Shown here: piece by piece, positions 41,615-50,218 of the stretch
Numbering within the stretch: position 1 is the stretch's first letter
Layout: each line of letters begins with the position of its first letter
Source of the DNA: JBELHR01 sp049607205
GTDB taxonomy: Bacteria > Bacteroidota > Bacteroidia > Flavobacteriales > Flavobacteriaceae
DNA: 64,000 nt
Assembly (NCBI GenBank): GCA_049607205.1
Contig: JBMYWH010000001.1
Coordinates: 1 to 64,000, forward strand
Direction: 5' to 3'
The notes under the pieces: model-generated
Databases searched by the model: none
Seen by the model: the letters and a program-made list of their open reading frames with translations, nothing else
What the model was told of the DNA's origin: nothing
Translations under genes and position numbers: made by a program

Positions 41615-43018
41615 TTAGGCGTGAATGGCGCGATCATCTGTCGCAGCTAAACAAGCTTCTTTAAATGCTTCTGTAAAGGTTGGGTGGGCATGAGACATAC
41701 GAGATACATCTTCGGCAGATGCTCTGAATTCCATAGCAACTACGGCTTCAGCGATCATATCTGCAGCTCTAGCTCCAATCATATGAACCCCTAGAATCTC
41801 ATCTGTAGTAGCATCCGCTAATACTTTGATTTGACCATCGGTATCCATAGAGGCACGTGCTCTACCTAAAGCTCTCATGTTGAAACTTCCTGATTTATAA
41901 GCGCGACCTTCTTCTTTTAATTGCTCTTCAGTTTTACCAACAGCCGCTACTTCTGGCCAGGTATAAACGACTCCAGGAATAAGGTTGTAATCGATATGAG
42001 GTTTCTGACCCGCAATAAATTCCGCAACCATAGTTCCTTCCTCTTCGGCTTTGTGCGCCAGCATAGCTCCTTTAACAACATCTCCAATTGCATAGATATT
42101 AGAGGCTGAGGTTTGTAAGTGATCATTAGTCTCTACCTGACCTCTTTCATTGGTTTTTACACCTATGTTTTCTAGACCAAGTCCTTCGGTATAGGCTTTA
42201 CGTCCTACAGAGACTAGTACATAATCTCCTTCAAAGCTAACAAGTTCGTTCTTTTTATTTAAGGCTTCCACAATGACGTGATCTCCTTGGTTTTCTACCT
42301 TTTGAACCTTGTGAGAAACGAAAAATTTCATTCCTTGTTTCTTCAATGTTTTTTGGAGTTCTTTAGAGAGCATGGCATCCATTCCTGGAACCACTTTTGG
42401 CATAAATTCAACCACAGAAACTTCTGTTCCAAGTCGGTTGTATACTTGACCAAGCTCTAAACCAATCACTCCACCACCAATGACAATCATCTTCTTAGGA
42501 ATTTCCTTTAATGAAAGTGCTTCTGTTGAAGTGATCACTCGTTTTTTATCAAGCTCGATAAATGGAAGTGTTGAAGGCTTAGATCCTGTAGCAATAATCG
42601 TTTTTGCCGCTTGAATCGTCTCTACAGAACCATCTTCTTTAGTAATGTTAATATGAGTAGCATCTTTAAATGACCCTAATCCATGAAAGGTGTCAATCTT
42701 GTTTTTATCCATCAAGAAATTGATTCCCTTAGTTGTTTGTTCAACTACTTCGTTTTTACGAGAAATCATTTGAGGGAAATCTACTTCTAATCCAGTAGCC
42801 TTAATTCCGTGTTTATCGAAATGTTTAACAGCGTCTTCGTAGTGATGAGAAGAGTCTAAAAGCGCTTTTGAAGGAATACATCCAACGTTCAAGCAAGTTC
42901 CACCAAGCACATTATATTTTTCAATAATTGCTGTTTTAAGTCCCAACTGGGCACATCGTATAGCCGCAACATATCCGCCAGGTCCAGATCCAATTACAGC
43001 AACATCATAAGTATTCAT
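41615..43018 (-). CDS. lpdA: Dihydrolipoyl dehydrogenase
   Basis: This 467-residue flavoprotein is the E3 component of 2-oxoacid dehydrogenase complexes. FAD-binding GSGPGGYVAAIRCAQLG begins the protein, the redox-active pair is C42/C47 in GGTCLNVGCIPSK, the NAD-binding site is VIGGGVIGLELG, and the C-terminal catalytic His-Glu motif is HAHPTFTEAF. It is the last gene of a minus-strand group with purK, purE and an M3 peptidase. E1 and E2 genes are not near. Confidence 0.96.
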   Translation of the reverse strand: MNTYDVAVIGSGPGGYVAAIRCAQLGLKTAIIEKYNVLGGTCLNVGCIPSKALLDSSHHYEDAVKHFDKHGIKATGLEVDFPQMISRKNEVVEQTTKGINFLMDKNKIDTFHGLGSFKDATHINITKEDGSVETIQAAKTIIATGSKPSTLPFIELDKKRVITSTEALSLKEIPKKMIVIGGGVIGLELGQVYNRLGTEVSVVEFMPKVVPGMDAMLSKELQKTLKKQGMKFFVSHKVQKVENQGDHVIVEALNKKNELVSFEGDYVLVSVGRKAYTEGLGLENIGVKTNERGQVETNDHLQTSASNIYAIGDVVKGAMLAHKAEEEGTMVAEFIAGQKPHIDYNLIPGVVYTWPEVAAVGKTEEQLKEEGRAYKSGSFNMRALGRARASMDTDGQIKVLADATTDEILGVHMIGARAADMIAEAVVAMEFRASAEDVSRMSHAHPTFTEAFKEACLAATDDRAIHA

Positions 43019-43048
43019 ATTTTTCAGTCTAATTTGTTCAAATGTATA

Positions 43049-45076
43049 TTATTTTTTCAATCCTGCACGTACAAGTAGGGCATGATTTGAAGGTTTTTGT
43101 CCCCTAAAGGATTCATACAGCTCCATGGCTTTAATACTTCCACCTTTAGAAAGAACTGTGTTCTTAAATTTCTCTGCCAATTCTGGGTCAAAAATCCCCA
43201 CCTCTTGGAAATAAGCAAAGGCATCCGCATCAAGTACTTCTGCCCACTTATAAGAATAATATCCCGCAGAATAACCTCCTTGGAAAATATGTGAAAAAGC
43301 AGTACTCATACAGTTCTCCTTATGGCTAGGAAATAAGCTAGTTGGGGCAAAGGCTGCCAATTCTTCTTCAAGTACGTCGGTATAATGTTCAGGGTTTTTA
43401 GCATGCCAATGCAGGTCTAAAAGCCCAAAACTCAACTGACGCAGGGTTGCCAATCCCTCTAAAAAGTTGGAAGATTCCTTTATTTTTCGGACCAAGTCCA
43501 TTGGAATAATCTCTCCGGTCTCAAAATGTTTAGCAAATAAAGCTAAGGCTTCAGGCTCATAACACCAATTCTCCATCACTTGAGAAGGTAGCTCTACAAA
43601 ATCCCAGGCTACCGAAGTTCCCGATAGTGATGGGTAAGTTGTGTTTGCCAGCATTCCGTGAAGTCCATGACCGAATTCGTGAAATAAGGTGGTCACCTCT
43701 GTAAAATTAAGCAGTGAAGGAGTGTTTTCAGTCGGAGGAGTGAAATTACAAACGATGGAAATATGAGGTCTTGAATTTTCTCCGTTTTTGATCCATTGTG
43801 ATTTATAAGAAGTCATCCAAGCACCTCCTCGTTTTCCTTCTCTAGGGAAGAAATCGGTGTAAAAGATAGCCTTGAACTGATCACCTTCCATGACCTTGAA
43901 GGTTTTCACATCTGGGTGATAGGTGTCAATATCAAAAACTTCTTCGAAGCTTAGGCCAAATAATTTTCCGGCGATATCAAAAGCACCCGCAAGAACGTTA
44001 TCTAACTTAAAATAGGGCTTGAGTGCTTCTTGATCAAAGTCATATTTCTCTTTCTTTAAGATTTCTGAAATATAGGCACTATCCCATTTTTCTATTTGTT
44101 GAATGCCAAGTTTTCCTGCTTTAGATTGCAAGTTGTGGAATTCCTTTTGTGCAGCAGGCTTAGCTTCTTTTAAAAGATCATTTAAAAAATGCTCAACCGT
44201 TTCAGGGTTCTCTGCCATGCGCTCTTCGAGTACATAGTCGGCATGAGAGTTATATCCCAATAATTGGGCGCGTTGATGTCTTTTTTTGACGATGTCAAGA
44301 ACAATCTCACTGTTATTGTTGTCATTGTCTTTGAACCCTTTTTCTCCGAAGGCAAGAGCTAGTTCTTTGCGTAATTCCCTGTTTTTAATGTAGGTCATAA
44401 AGGGAACGTAGCTTGGATAGTCTAAGGTGAATAACCAACCTTCAAGTTCTTTTGATTTAGCGAGTTCAAAGGCTGCTGTTTTTGCAAAATCAGGAAGGCC
44501 CTCTAATTGAGATTCATCACTAATTAAAAGTTCAAAATCATTAGTATCTGCTAGAACATGCTGTCCAAAAGTCAAGGATAATTTAGATAGTTCAGCATCT
44601 AAAGCTCTTAAGGCTTCCTTGTCTTTGTTGTTTAAGTTAGCTCCGTTTCTAGAGAATGATTTATATCTTTTCTCTAAAAGCATCATCTGCTCTGGGTTAA
44701 GATCAAGCGTTTCTCGCTTTTCCCAAAGCTCTTTAACTCTTTTGAAGAGCCCTTCATGAAGTCGGATATCATTAGAAAAGGCGCTTAACCAAGGAGAAAC
44801 TACTTGAGCAATATTTTGAATTTCTTCACTGGTCTCCGCAGAGTTTAGGTTGAAGAAGATACTTGAGATGCGGTCTAAGGTTCCACCTGAAAATTCAAGA
44901 GCTTCTATGGTGTTCTCAAAACTTGGGGCGGCAGAATTCTCTGCGATGGCCTCTACTTCATCTTTAGCCAGTTGAATCGCTTTTTCAAAAGCAGGTTCAA
45001 AATCTGAGTTTTGAATCTTTGAAAAAGGTGCTGTTTGATAAGGGGTGGTAAAACCTTGCAATAAAGGATTCTCCAT
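43049..45076 (-). CDS. M3-family oligopeptidase (Dcp/PrlC type)
   Basis: The 675-residue zinc metallopeptidase has HEFGHGLHGM with the HExGH zinc site at residues 466-470. The N-terminal helical half and the sequence TDFFPREGKRGGAW before it are typical of the Dcp/oligopeptidase A branch. No signal peptide is visible (start MENPLLQGFTTPYQTAPF), so it is probably cytoplasmic and degrades short peptides. It is 4 bases from purE, so the two are likely co-transcribed without an obvious functional link. Confidence 0.92.
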   Translation of the reverse strand: MENPLLQGFTTPYQTAPFSKIQNSDFEPAFEKAIQLAKDEVEAIAENSAAPSFENTIEALEFSGGTLDRISSIFFNLNSAETSEEIQNIAQVVSPWLSAFSNDIRLHEGLFKRVKELWEKRETLDLNPEQMMLLEKRYKSFSRNGANLNNKDKEALRALDAELSKLSLTFGQHVLADTNDFELLISDESQLEGLPDFAKTAAFELAKSKELEGWLFTLDYPSYVPFMTYIKNRELRKELALAFGEKGFKDNDNNNSEIVLDIVKKRHQRAQLLGYNSHADYVLEERMAENPETVEHFLNDLLKEAKPAAQKEFHNLQSKAGKLGIQQIEKWDSAYISEILKKEKYDFDQEALKPYFKLDNVLAGAFDIAGKLFGLSFEEVFDIDTYHPDVKTFKVMEGDQFKAIFYTDFFPREGKRGGAWMTSYKSQWIKNGENSRPHISIVCNFTPPTENTPSLLNFTEVTTLFHEFGHGLHGMLANTTYPSLSGTSVAWDFVELPSQVMENWCYEPEALALFAKHFETGEIIPMDLVRKIKESSNFLEGLATLRQLSFGLLDLHWHAKNPEHYTDVLEEELAAFAPTSLFPSHKENCMSTAFSHIFQGGYSAGYYSYKWAEVLDADAFAYFQEVGIFDPELAEKFKNTVLSKGGSIKAMELYESFRGQKPSNHALLVRAGLKK

Positions 45077-45080
45077 GGAT

Positions 45081-45566
45081 TTAATATTTTAAATTTTCAG
45101 CAGCTTTAACTACCTTGGTTTTCAGAGCTTCTTTATAAGTGATGATTCGGTCTAAGACTTCAGGGTCAGAAGCACCGATAATTTGAGCAGCCAGTATTCC
45201 AGCATTCTTAGCTCCATCAAGTGCTACAGTCGCCACAGGAACTCCTCCTGGCATTTGTAAAATAGACAAGACTGAATCCCATCCATCTATAGAATTGGAA
45301 GATTTCACAGGGACTCCGATCACGGGTAGTGGACTCATTGAAGCGACCATACCTGGTAAGTGGGCAGCACCTCCAGCGCCAGCAATAATTGCTTTAAGTC
45401 CTCTTTTATGTGCATTGTTAGCATAAGTCACCAATTTTTCTGGTGTTCTATGTGCTGACACGATATCCACTTCAAAAGGGATTTCTAATTCTCTTAAAAC
45501 ATCAACAGCCTGTTGCATCACTCTTAAGTCTGAATCAGACCCCATTATTATTCCTACTTGTACCAT
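45081..45566 (-). CDS. purE: N5-carboxyaminoimidazole ribonucleotide mutase
   Basis: This 161-residue class I PurE converts N5-CAIR to CAIR in purine synthesis. Motifs are GIIMGSDSDLRVMQ, SAHRTPEKL with the catalytic His, IAGAGGAAHLPGMVA and PVIGVPVKSS. It follows purK by 2 bases, the classic PurK-PurE pair. Confidence 0.97.
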   Translation of the reverse strand: MVQVGIIMGSDSDLRVMQQAVDVLRELEIPFEVDIVSAHRTPEKLVTYANNAHKRGLKAIIAGAGGAAHLPGMVASMSPLPVIGVPVKSSNSIDGWDSVLSILQMPGGVPVATVALDGAKNAGILAAQIIGASDPEVLDRIITYKEALKTKVVKAAENLKY

Positions 45567-45568
45567 CT

Positions 45569-46720
45569 TTATTCGCTTATTACTTTAACTTTTGATTTAA
45601 CTTCTTCGGCAATCTTTCGAGCCTCCTCAATGGAATCTCCTATAACCGTAACATGCCCCATTTTCCTGAAAGGACGCATTAGTTTTTTTCCATAAATATG
45701 CGGTGTTACACCCGGTAGCGCAAGGATGTCTTCCATGCCTTGATATTTTACTTCACCTGAATAACCCTCGGCACCAACAAGGTTAACCATAACCGCAGGA
45801 CAGGTGCTTTTCGTACTTCCTAATGGAAGGTTGAGTACAGAGCGAAGATGTTGTTCGAACTGACTTGTATAGGATCCTTCAATAGAATAATGACCACTAT
45901 TATGTGTTCTTGGTGCAACTTCATTGATTAAAACATCTCCTTCCTTAGTGAGGAAGAGCTCTACCGCAAGCAGTCCCACATGTTCAAATTTTGAAGCCGC
46001 TTGAAGAGCCACATCAATTGCTTTTTGAGCAATTTCGTCAGAAATTCGTGCTGGGCACAAAACATATTCAACTTGATTGGCCTCTGGATGAAATTCCATT
46101 TCCACTACGGGATAATGAGCAAGGTCACCCTTAGGATTGCGAGCAACAATTACTGCCAATTCTAAATCAAATGGAATCATTTTTTCAAAAATTCCTTCAA
46201 CATCTGAGAGTGCTTTTAGATCTTGTGCTGTTCGAATCACTTTCACGCCGTTACCATCGTAACCAAACTGTGCCGACTTCCAGATAAAAGGGAAATCAAA
46301 CTGGGCGGCCTTGGAAAGAGCTTCGTCTTTTGAATCAAAACGAACATAGTCCGCTGTAGGCAAAGCATTAGCTGTGTAAAAGTCTTTCTGAACTCCTTTG
46401 TGCTGAATTTTTCTAAGAACACTGGGTTGTGGAAAAACGTCTAATCCTTCAGCTTCTAATTTCTCGAGAGCGTCTAAGTTGACATGTTCTATTTCAATGG
46501 TGAGTAAGTCAACTTTTTTTCCAAAGTTGTAGACCGTTTCGTAATCCATTAAATCTCCTTGGAAAAATTGATTGCAATAGTCCTTGCATGGAGCCTCATT
46601 GCTAGGGTCGAGCATCCAAGTTTGAATGTCGAATTTAATACTTTCTCTTAAGAGCATTCGGCCTAATTGGCCTCCTCCGAGTACCCCGAGTTTAAAGTCG
46701 GAAGAAAATAATTTTTTCAT
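45569..46720 (-). CDS. purK: 5-(carboxyamino)imidazole ribonucleotide synthase
   Basis: The 383-residue ATP-grasp enzyme makes N5-CAIR from AIR, ATP and bicarbonate. It begins GVLGGGQLGRML; the ATP-grasp core has FPFIWKSAQFGYDGNGVKV, and VEMEFHPEANQ and EVAPRTHNSGHYSIEGSYTSQFEQHLR follow. I choose the ATG at 46720. An upstream in-frame TTG at 46744 overlaps the -7 box and cannot be used on that transcript. It heads the purK-purE-M3-lpdA operon. Confidence 0.95.
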   Translation of the reverse strand: MKKLFSSDFKLGVLGGGQLGRMLLRESIKFDIQTWMLDPSNEAPCKDYCNQFFQGDLMDYETVYNFGKKVDLLTIEIEHVNLDALEKLEAEGLDVFPQPSVLRKIQHKGVQKDFYTANALPTADYVRFDSKDEALSKAAQFDFPFIWKSAQFGYDGNGVKVIRTAQDLKALSDVEGIFEKMIPFDLELAVIVARNPKGDLAHYPVVEMEFHPEANQVEYVLCPARISDEIAQKAIDVALQAASKFEHVGLLAVELFLTKEGDVLINEVAPRTHNSGHYSIEGSYTSQFEQHLRSVLNLPLGSTKSTCPAVMVNLVGAEGYSGEVKYQGMEDILALPGVTPHIYGKKLMRPFRKMGHVTVIGDSIEEARKIAEEVKSKVKVISE

Positions 46721-46741
46721 GAAGTTTAAACTAGTTTCGTA

Positions 46742-46749
46742 CAAAAATA
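46742..46749 (-). promoter_or_regulatory. -7 box of the purK operon
   Basis: On the minus strand TATTTTTG matches TAnnTTTG, 21 bases upstream of the purK ATG at 46720. It excludes the alternative TTG start. Confidence 0.6.
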
Positions 46750-46777
46750 AGAGTTCCTTTTTAAGTAGAGCAAGGAT

Positions 46778-47218
46778 TTAAAAATTTCTTATTCTAAGAC
46801 TATTAGGGCCATTTTTCAAGGCTGAATATTCCTTTGCAACATAGGCGTTTCCTTCTTGTTGCGGACTTCCGTCAAGTATGGAGTAGGTATTTCCATTACA
46901 AGGACATTCTAGTAAGATGCCATCAAGTAGGTTCATTTGAGCACAAGCCTGTTGAGGACTAGCAGCAATACCTGGACAAGCCGCATCAAATGCTTTGTAA
47001 GTACTGTTGTTTAAATTGTAAATATAGACCCCTCGAATTCCTTGGTTTTGAACAAAGACGTATCCACCAGGAATCAATAATGCTTGATATTGTGGAAGAT
47101 TCATGTCAACGGTGAAATCTACCTGTGCATTAGGGAGTAAGCTATTGGGTTCATAGCTATCACATGCTGTTAAACTCAATAAAAAAAGGAGGGTAAATAT
47201 GGGTAAAAATGGCTTCAT
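46778..47218 (-). CDS. Lipoprotein resembling a Rieske protein without His ligands
   Basis: The 146-residue protein has a lipoprotein signal ending in LTAC (C19). The body has the length and end pattern of a small Rieske 2Fe-2S domain: FDAACPGI where CPH is expected, then CAQM, then the second cluster loop LECPCNGNTYSILDG, where CPCHG is usual. Both histidines are replaced (by Gly and Asn), so a normal Rieske cluster should not form; cysteines C80, C93, C106 and C108 remain. A related fold with a lost or altered cluster is the likeliest reading, but a chance resemblance is possible. It is convergent with nothing, and purK follows it behind its own promoter. Confidence 0.6.
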   Translation of the reverse strand: MKPFLPIFTLLFLLSLTACDSYEPNSLLPNAQVDFTVDMNLPQYQALLIPGGYVFVQNQGIRGVYIYNLNNSTYKAFDAACPGIAASPQQACAQMNLLDGILLECPCNGNTYSILDGSPQQEGNAYVAKEYSALKNGPNSLRIRNF

Positions 47219-47250
47219 GCTAAACTCTTATAATACTTGGCAATTTACAA

Positions 47251-47266
47251 TATTTTTGTACATTTG
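47251..47266 (+). promoter_or_regulatory. Two abutting -7 boxes upstream of greA
   Basis: TATTTTTG (47251-47258) is followed directly by TACATTTG (47259-47266); both match TAnnTTTG. The greA ATG at 47324 is 57 bases further on. Confidence 0.6.
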
Positions 47267-47323
47267 TTAGTCCGTCTCATTTATTGTTTTAAGTGAGACG
47301 TTATATTTTAAATAAAACGGATT

Positions 47324-47800
47324 ATGGGAGAAGTATCATATTATTCTAAAGAAGGACTTCAAAAGTTGAAGGACGAATTAGATCACCTTGAGAATGTGGA
47401 AAGACCGAGAGTATCGCAAGAAATTGCTGATGCAAGAGATAAAGGAGATTTAAGTGAAAACGCAGAGTATCATGCCGCTAAAGAGGAGCAATCTCTGTTG
47501 GAATTCAAAATAGCTAAATTAAAACAAGTAGTGGCGACCGCGAGAGTTCTAGACGAGTCTCAGCTGGATACCTCAAAAATATTAATTCATTCTGTCGTGA
47601 AGATCAAGAACACGACAAACGGAATGGAAATGACCTATACCTTGGTTGCTGATTCGGAAACGAATGTACGTGCTGGTAAAATTTCTGTAAATTCACCAAT
47701 AGGTAAAGGTTTGTTAGGGAAAAAGGAAGGTGAGATTGCTGAAATTCAGGTTCCTAATGGAGTGATGAAGTTTGAAATTCTTGAAATAGGAAGACAATAA
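47324..47800 (+). CDS. greA: Transcription elongation factor GreA
   Basis: The 158-residue protein has an N-terminal coiled coil (YYSKEGLQKLKDELDHLE, ending DLSENAEYHAAKEEQ with the acidic tip that reaches the polymerase active site) and a C-terminal FKBP-like domain (SPIGKGLLGKKEGEIAEIQVPNG). It rescues backtracked RNA polymerase by stimulating transcript cleavage. It has a tandem -7 promoter and lies 3 bases before the HIT gene. Confidence 0.97.
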   Translation: MGEVSYYSKEGLQKLKDELDHLENVERPRVSQEIADARDKGDLSENAEYHAAKEEQSLLEFKIAKLKQVVATARVLDESQLDTSKILIHSVVKIKNTTNGMEMTYTLVADSETNVRAGKISVNSPIGKGLLGKKEGEIAEIQVPNGVMKFEILEIGRQ

Positions 47801-47803
47801 GAG

Positions 47804-48196
47804 ATGGCTACTATTTTCACAAAAATCATTAATGGAGAGATTCCTTGTTATAAAATAGCTGAGGATGAAAAGCATTTTGCCTTTTTAGATATCAATCCTA
47901 ATTCTAAGGGTCATACCCTTGTGGTACCTCGTAAAGAGGTTGACCGAATTTTTGATCTTTCCGAACAAGACTATATGGATCTTATGCAATTTTCTAGAAC
48001 TGTAGCGTTGGCTATGGAATCAGTAATTCCATGTGAAAGAGTAGGGATCTCTGTAATTGGTTTGGAAGTTCCGCACTGTCATGTGCATCTGATTCCTTTA
48101 CACTCTATGGAGTCGGCAACTTTTAAACAAAAAGTAAAAATGAGCCCTGAGGAATTTGAGCAAACAGCTCGGGTAATTTCACAGGCATTGCAATAA
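47804..48196 (+). CDS. HIT-family nucleotide-binding protein
   Basis: This 130-residue HIT protein starts with IFTKIINGEIPCYKIAEDE and carries the histidine triad motif in HCHVHLIPL. It should hydrolyse nucleotide phosphoramidates or related compounds, like HinT. It follows greA by 3 bases and shares its terminator. Confidence 0.94.
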   Translation: MATIFTKIINGEIPCYKIAEDEKHFAFLDINPNSKGHTLVVPRKEVDRIFDLSEQDYMDLMQFSRTVALAMESVIPCERVGISVIGLEVPHCHVHLIPLHSMESATFKQKVKMSPEEFEQTARVISQALQ

Positions 48197-48230
48197 AAAA
48201 AAGGGATTCAAACAATTGAATCCCTTTTTT
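48197..48230 (+). terminator. Intrinsic terminator of greA-HIT
   Basis: AAAAAAGGGATTCA at 48197-48210 pairs with TGAATCCCTTTTTT at 48217-48230 over 14 bp around a six-base loop. It starts immediately after the HIT stop. Confidence 0.88.
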
Positions 48231-48249
48231 TATATTTAGTAGAATAATG

Positions 48250-48257
48250 TACTTTTG
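48250..48257 (+). promoter_or_regulatory. -7 box of the flavin reductase gene
   Basis: TACTTTTG matches TAnnTTTG, 15 bases upstream of the ATG at 48273. It overlaps an in-frame TTG at 48255, which is therefore not the start. Confidence 0.6.
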
Positions 48258-48272
48258 ATCAAAACCATAAGC

Positions 48273-49133
48273 ATGAAGAGCATAGAGCCTAAAGATATAT
48301 CCACTAAAGACCTACATGGTTATTTGTTATCTGCCGTGTCACCAAGGCCTATAGGCTTTATTTCGACTGTAGATAAAGAGGGAATCCCTAATTTATCGCC
48401 TTTTTCATTTTTCAATGTCTTTTCGGCTAATCCACCAATTTTGATTTTTTCTCCAGCGAGGAGGGTTAGGGATAACACCGTGAAAGATACATTAGTAAAT
48501 TGTATAGAAACCAAACAAGCGGTGGTTAACATCGTTGATTATAAAATGGTGCAGCAAATGTCGCTTTCTTCTTCCGAGTATTCTAGTGAAGTAGATGAAT
48601 TTGTAAAAGCGGGGTTTACTGCCTTAGAATCTGACTTGGTTAGTCCTCCAAGGGTAGGGGAGGCTCCGGTTCAATTTGAGTGTGTGATTGAAGAGGTGAA
48701 GGCTTTGGGCTCCGAAGGGGGCGCTGGAAATTTAATTCTAGCTAAAGTGGTAAAACTTCATATCAACGAGGAGATTTTAAACGAGCAGGGTGGGATTGAT
48801 CCTTTGAAATTAGATGTAGTCTCCAGAATGGGCGGCGCTTATTATTCGAGGGCTTTAGAAGGTGCTTTTACCATTCCCAAACCCTTGACTCATTTAGGTG
48901 TAGGATTTGATGCTTTGCCTCTAGAAATAAAAGAATCCGAAGTATTGACTGGAAATGAATTGGCTTTGCTCGCGGGAGTTTCTCAAATCCCTGATTTCGA
49001 TACTGTTGATAAGTTTATAAAAGAGAATCAGATTCCTATAATGAAGGAGTCAGTAAAAAAACATAAATTTGCCTCCGAGTTATTAAAAGAACATAAAATA
49101 ACAGCTGCGTGGTGCGTGCTGTTGCAGAAATAA
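48273..49133 (+). CDS. Flavin reductase family protein
   Basis: The 286-residue protein has a flavoredoxin-type FMN-binding split barrel: SAVSPRPIGFISTVDKEGIPNLSPFSFFNVFSANPPILIFSP, KQAVVNIVDY and the downstream GEAPVQFECV. Such proteins bind FMN and either reduce flavins or act as small flavoproteins; a partner is not evident. I start at the ATG at 48273, since the TTG at 48255 lies in the promoter. It is 10 bases before the DUF3127 gene and is probably co-transcribed with it. Confidence 0.85.
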   Translation: MKSIEPKDISTKDLHGYLLSAVSPRPIGFISTVDKEGIPNLSPFSFFNVFSANPPILIFSPARRVRDNTVKDTLVNCIETKQAVVNIVDYKMVQQMSLSSSEYSSEVDEFVKAGFTALESDLVSPPRVGEAPVQFECVIEEVKALGSEGGAGNLILAKVVKLHINEEILNEQGGIDPLKLDVVSRMGGAYYSRALEGAFTIPKPLTHLGVGFDALPLEIKESEVLTGNELALLAGVSQIPDFDTVDKFIKENQIPIMKESVKKHKFASELLKEHKITAAWCVLLQK

Positions 49134-49143
49134 AAAGAGAATT

Positions 49144-49509
49144 ATGCAAGTTACAGGAAAGATTAAGTTAATCGGTGAAACACAAACTTTTGGATCAAAT
49201 GGATTTAGAAAACGTGAGATTGTAATAACAACTGACGAACAGTATCCTCAATCAATTATGATTGAATTTATTCAAGATAAATGTGATTTATTGAATAGTT
49301 ATGGTCCAGGTCAAGACGTGACTATTTCGATCAATTTAAGAGGACGTGAGTGGGTAAACCCACAAGGAGAAACAAAGTATTTTAACTCTATCCAAGGATG
49401 GAGAATTGAAGCAAGTCAAGCTGCTGCACCTAGTGCACCTGCACCTATGGACGCCGGAACTTCAGCAAGTTTCAATAACCAAGAAGAAGCTGACGATTTA
49501 CCTTTTTAA
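49144..49509 (+). CDS. DUF3127 OB-fold protein with SSB-like C-terminal tip
   Basis: The 121-residue protein has a DUF3127 domain (1-90) with five-strand OB-like pattern (VTGKIKLIGETQTFGSNGFRKREIVITT, then IEFIQDKCDLLNSYGPGQDVTISINLRGREW). A low-complexity Ala/Pro linker (95-112) follows. The protein ends EEADDLPF, an acidic tip with final Leu-Pro-Phe that closely resembles the SSB C-terminal tail (DDIPF). SSB tails recruit replication and repair proteins, so this protein may compete with SSB or bring partners to nucleic acid; that is inference. It follows the flavin reductase gene and ends at a strong terminator. Confidence 0.85.
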   Translation: MQVTGKIKLIGETQTFGSNGFRKREIVITTDEQYPQSIMIEFIQDKCDLLNSYGPGQDVTISINLRGREWVNPQGETKYFNSIQGWRIEASQAAAPSAPAPMDAGTSASFNNQEEADDLPF

Positions 49510-49531
49510 GCAGCGTTTTAAAAAACATATT

Positions 49532-49566
49532 AAAAAGAGAAAAGTTAAGCTTTTCTCTTTTTTTTT
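49532..49566 (+). terminator. Intrinsic terminator of the DUF3127 gene
   Basis: AAAAAGAGAAAAG at 49532-49544 pairs with CTTTTCTCTTTTT at 49550-49562 around a five-base loop; further Ts follow. The aat promoter begins right after it. Confidence 0.85.
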
Positions 49567-49571
49567 GTTCT

Positions 49572-49579
49572 TATCTTTG
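49572..49579 (+). promoter_or_regulatory. -7 box of aat
   Basis: TATCTTTG matches TAnnTTTG. The ATG at 49584 follows after 4 bases, which again implies a nearly leaderless transcript. Confidence 0.55.
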
Positions 49580-49583
49580 AGCT

Positions 49584-50213
49584 ATGTATTTTTTAGGTAA
49601 AGAATTAGTGTTTCCTCCGGTAAGTCAAGCTGGTGATCAGGGCCTTCTAGCAATAGGAGGAGATTTGAGTGTGGAACGATTAATGCTTGCCTATAGAAAT
49701 GGGATTTTTCCCTGGTATAACCAAGGTGAACCAATAGTTTGGTACAGTCCTAGCCCTAGAATGGTTTTGTTCCCAGAAAAGTTGAAAATTTCTAAATCGA
49801 TGCGAAAGTTTATTCGTGAAACGGATTTAGTTGTAACTCACAATCAGGCCTTTGATCAGGTGATGATGAACTGCAAAACAATTATACGAAAAGACCAAGA
49901 AGATACTTGGATTACAGATGAGATGTTACTTTCCTATATTCGTCTTCATCGAGCAGGTTTTGCAAAGAGTTTTGAGGTTTGGGATAAAGAAGAATTGGTT
50001 GGAGGGCTCTACGGAGTGGAGTTGGATGGCGTATTTTGTGGAGAAAGTATGTTTGCAAAAAAATCTAATAGCTCTAAATTAGCATTTATTAAAATGGTCG
50101 AATACTATCAATCTAAACAGTTTAGAATAATTGATTGTCAGGTATACAATGATCATCTTGCTAGTCTTGGTGCAGAAGAGATATCAAGAGATGAATTTTT
50201 AAAATATTTATAA
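49584..50213 (+). CDS. aat: Leucyl/phenylalanyl-tRNA-protein transferase
   Basis: This 209-residue enzyme adds Leu or Phe to N-terminal Arg/Lys of proteins, marking them for ClpAP. Motifs: GLLAIGGDLSVERLMLAYRNGIFPWY, PIVWYSPSPRMVL, GGLYGVELDGVFCGESMF and IIDCQVYNDHLASLGA. Length and motifs are complete. It is 5 bases before the MazG-like gene. Confidence 0.96.
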   Translation: MYFLGKELVFPPVSQAGDQGLLAIGGDLSVERLMLAYRNGIFPWYNQGEPIVWYSPSPRMVLFPEKLKISKSMRKFIRETDLVVTHNQAFDQVMMNCKTIIRKDQEDTWITDEMLLSYIRLHRAGFAKSFEVWDKEELVGGLYGVELDGVFCGESMFAKKSNSSKLAFIKMVEYYQSKQFRIIDCQVYNDHLASLGAEEISRDEFLKYL

Positions 50214-50218
50214 TTTAT

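Noticed and set aside
46721..46744. TTG as an alternative purK start
   Set aside because: It overlaps the TATTTTTG -7 box, so the transcript would not contain it.
48255..48272. TTG as an alternative start of the flavin reductase gene
   Set aside because: It lies inside the TACTTTTG -7 box.
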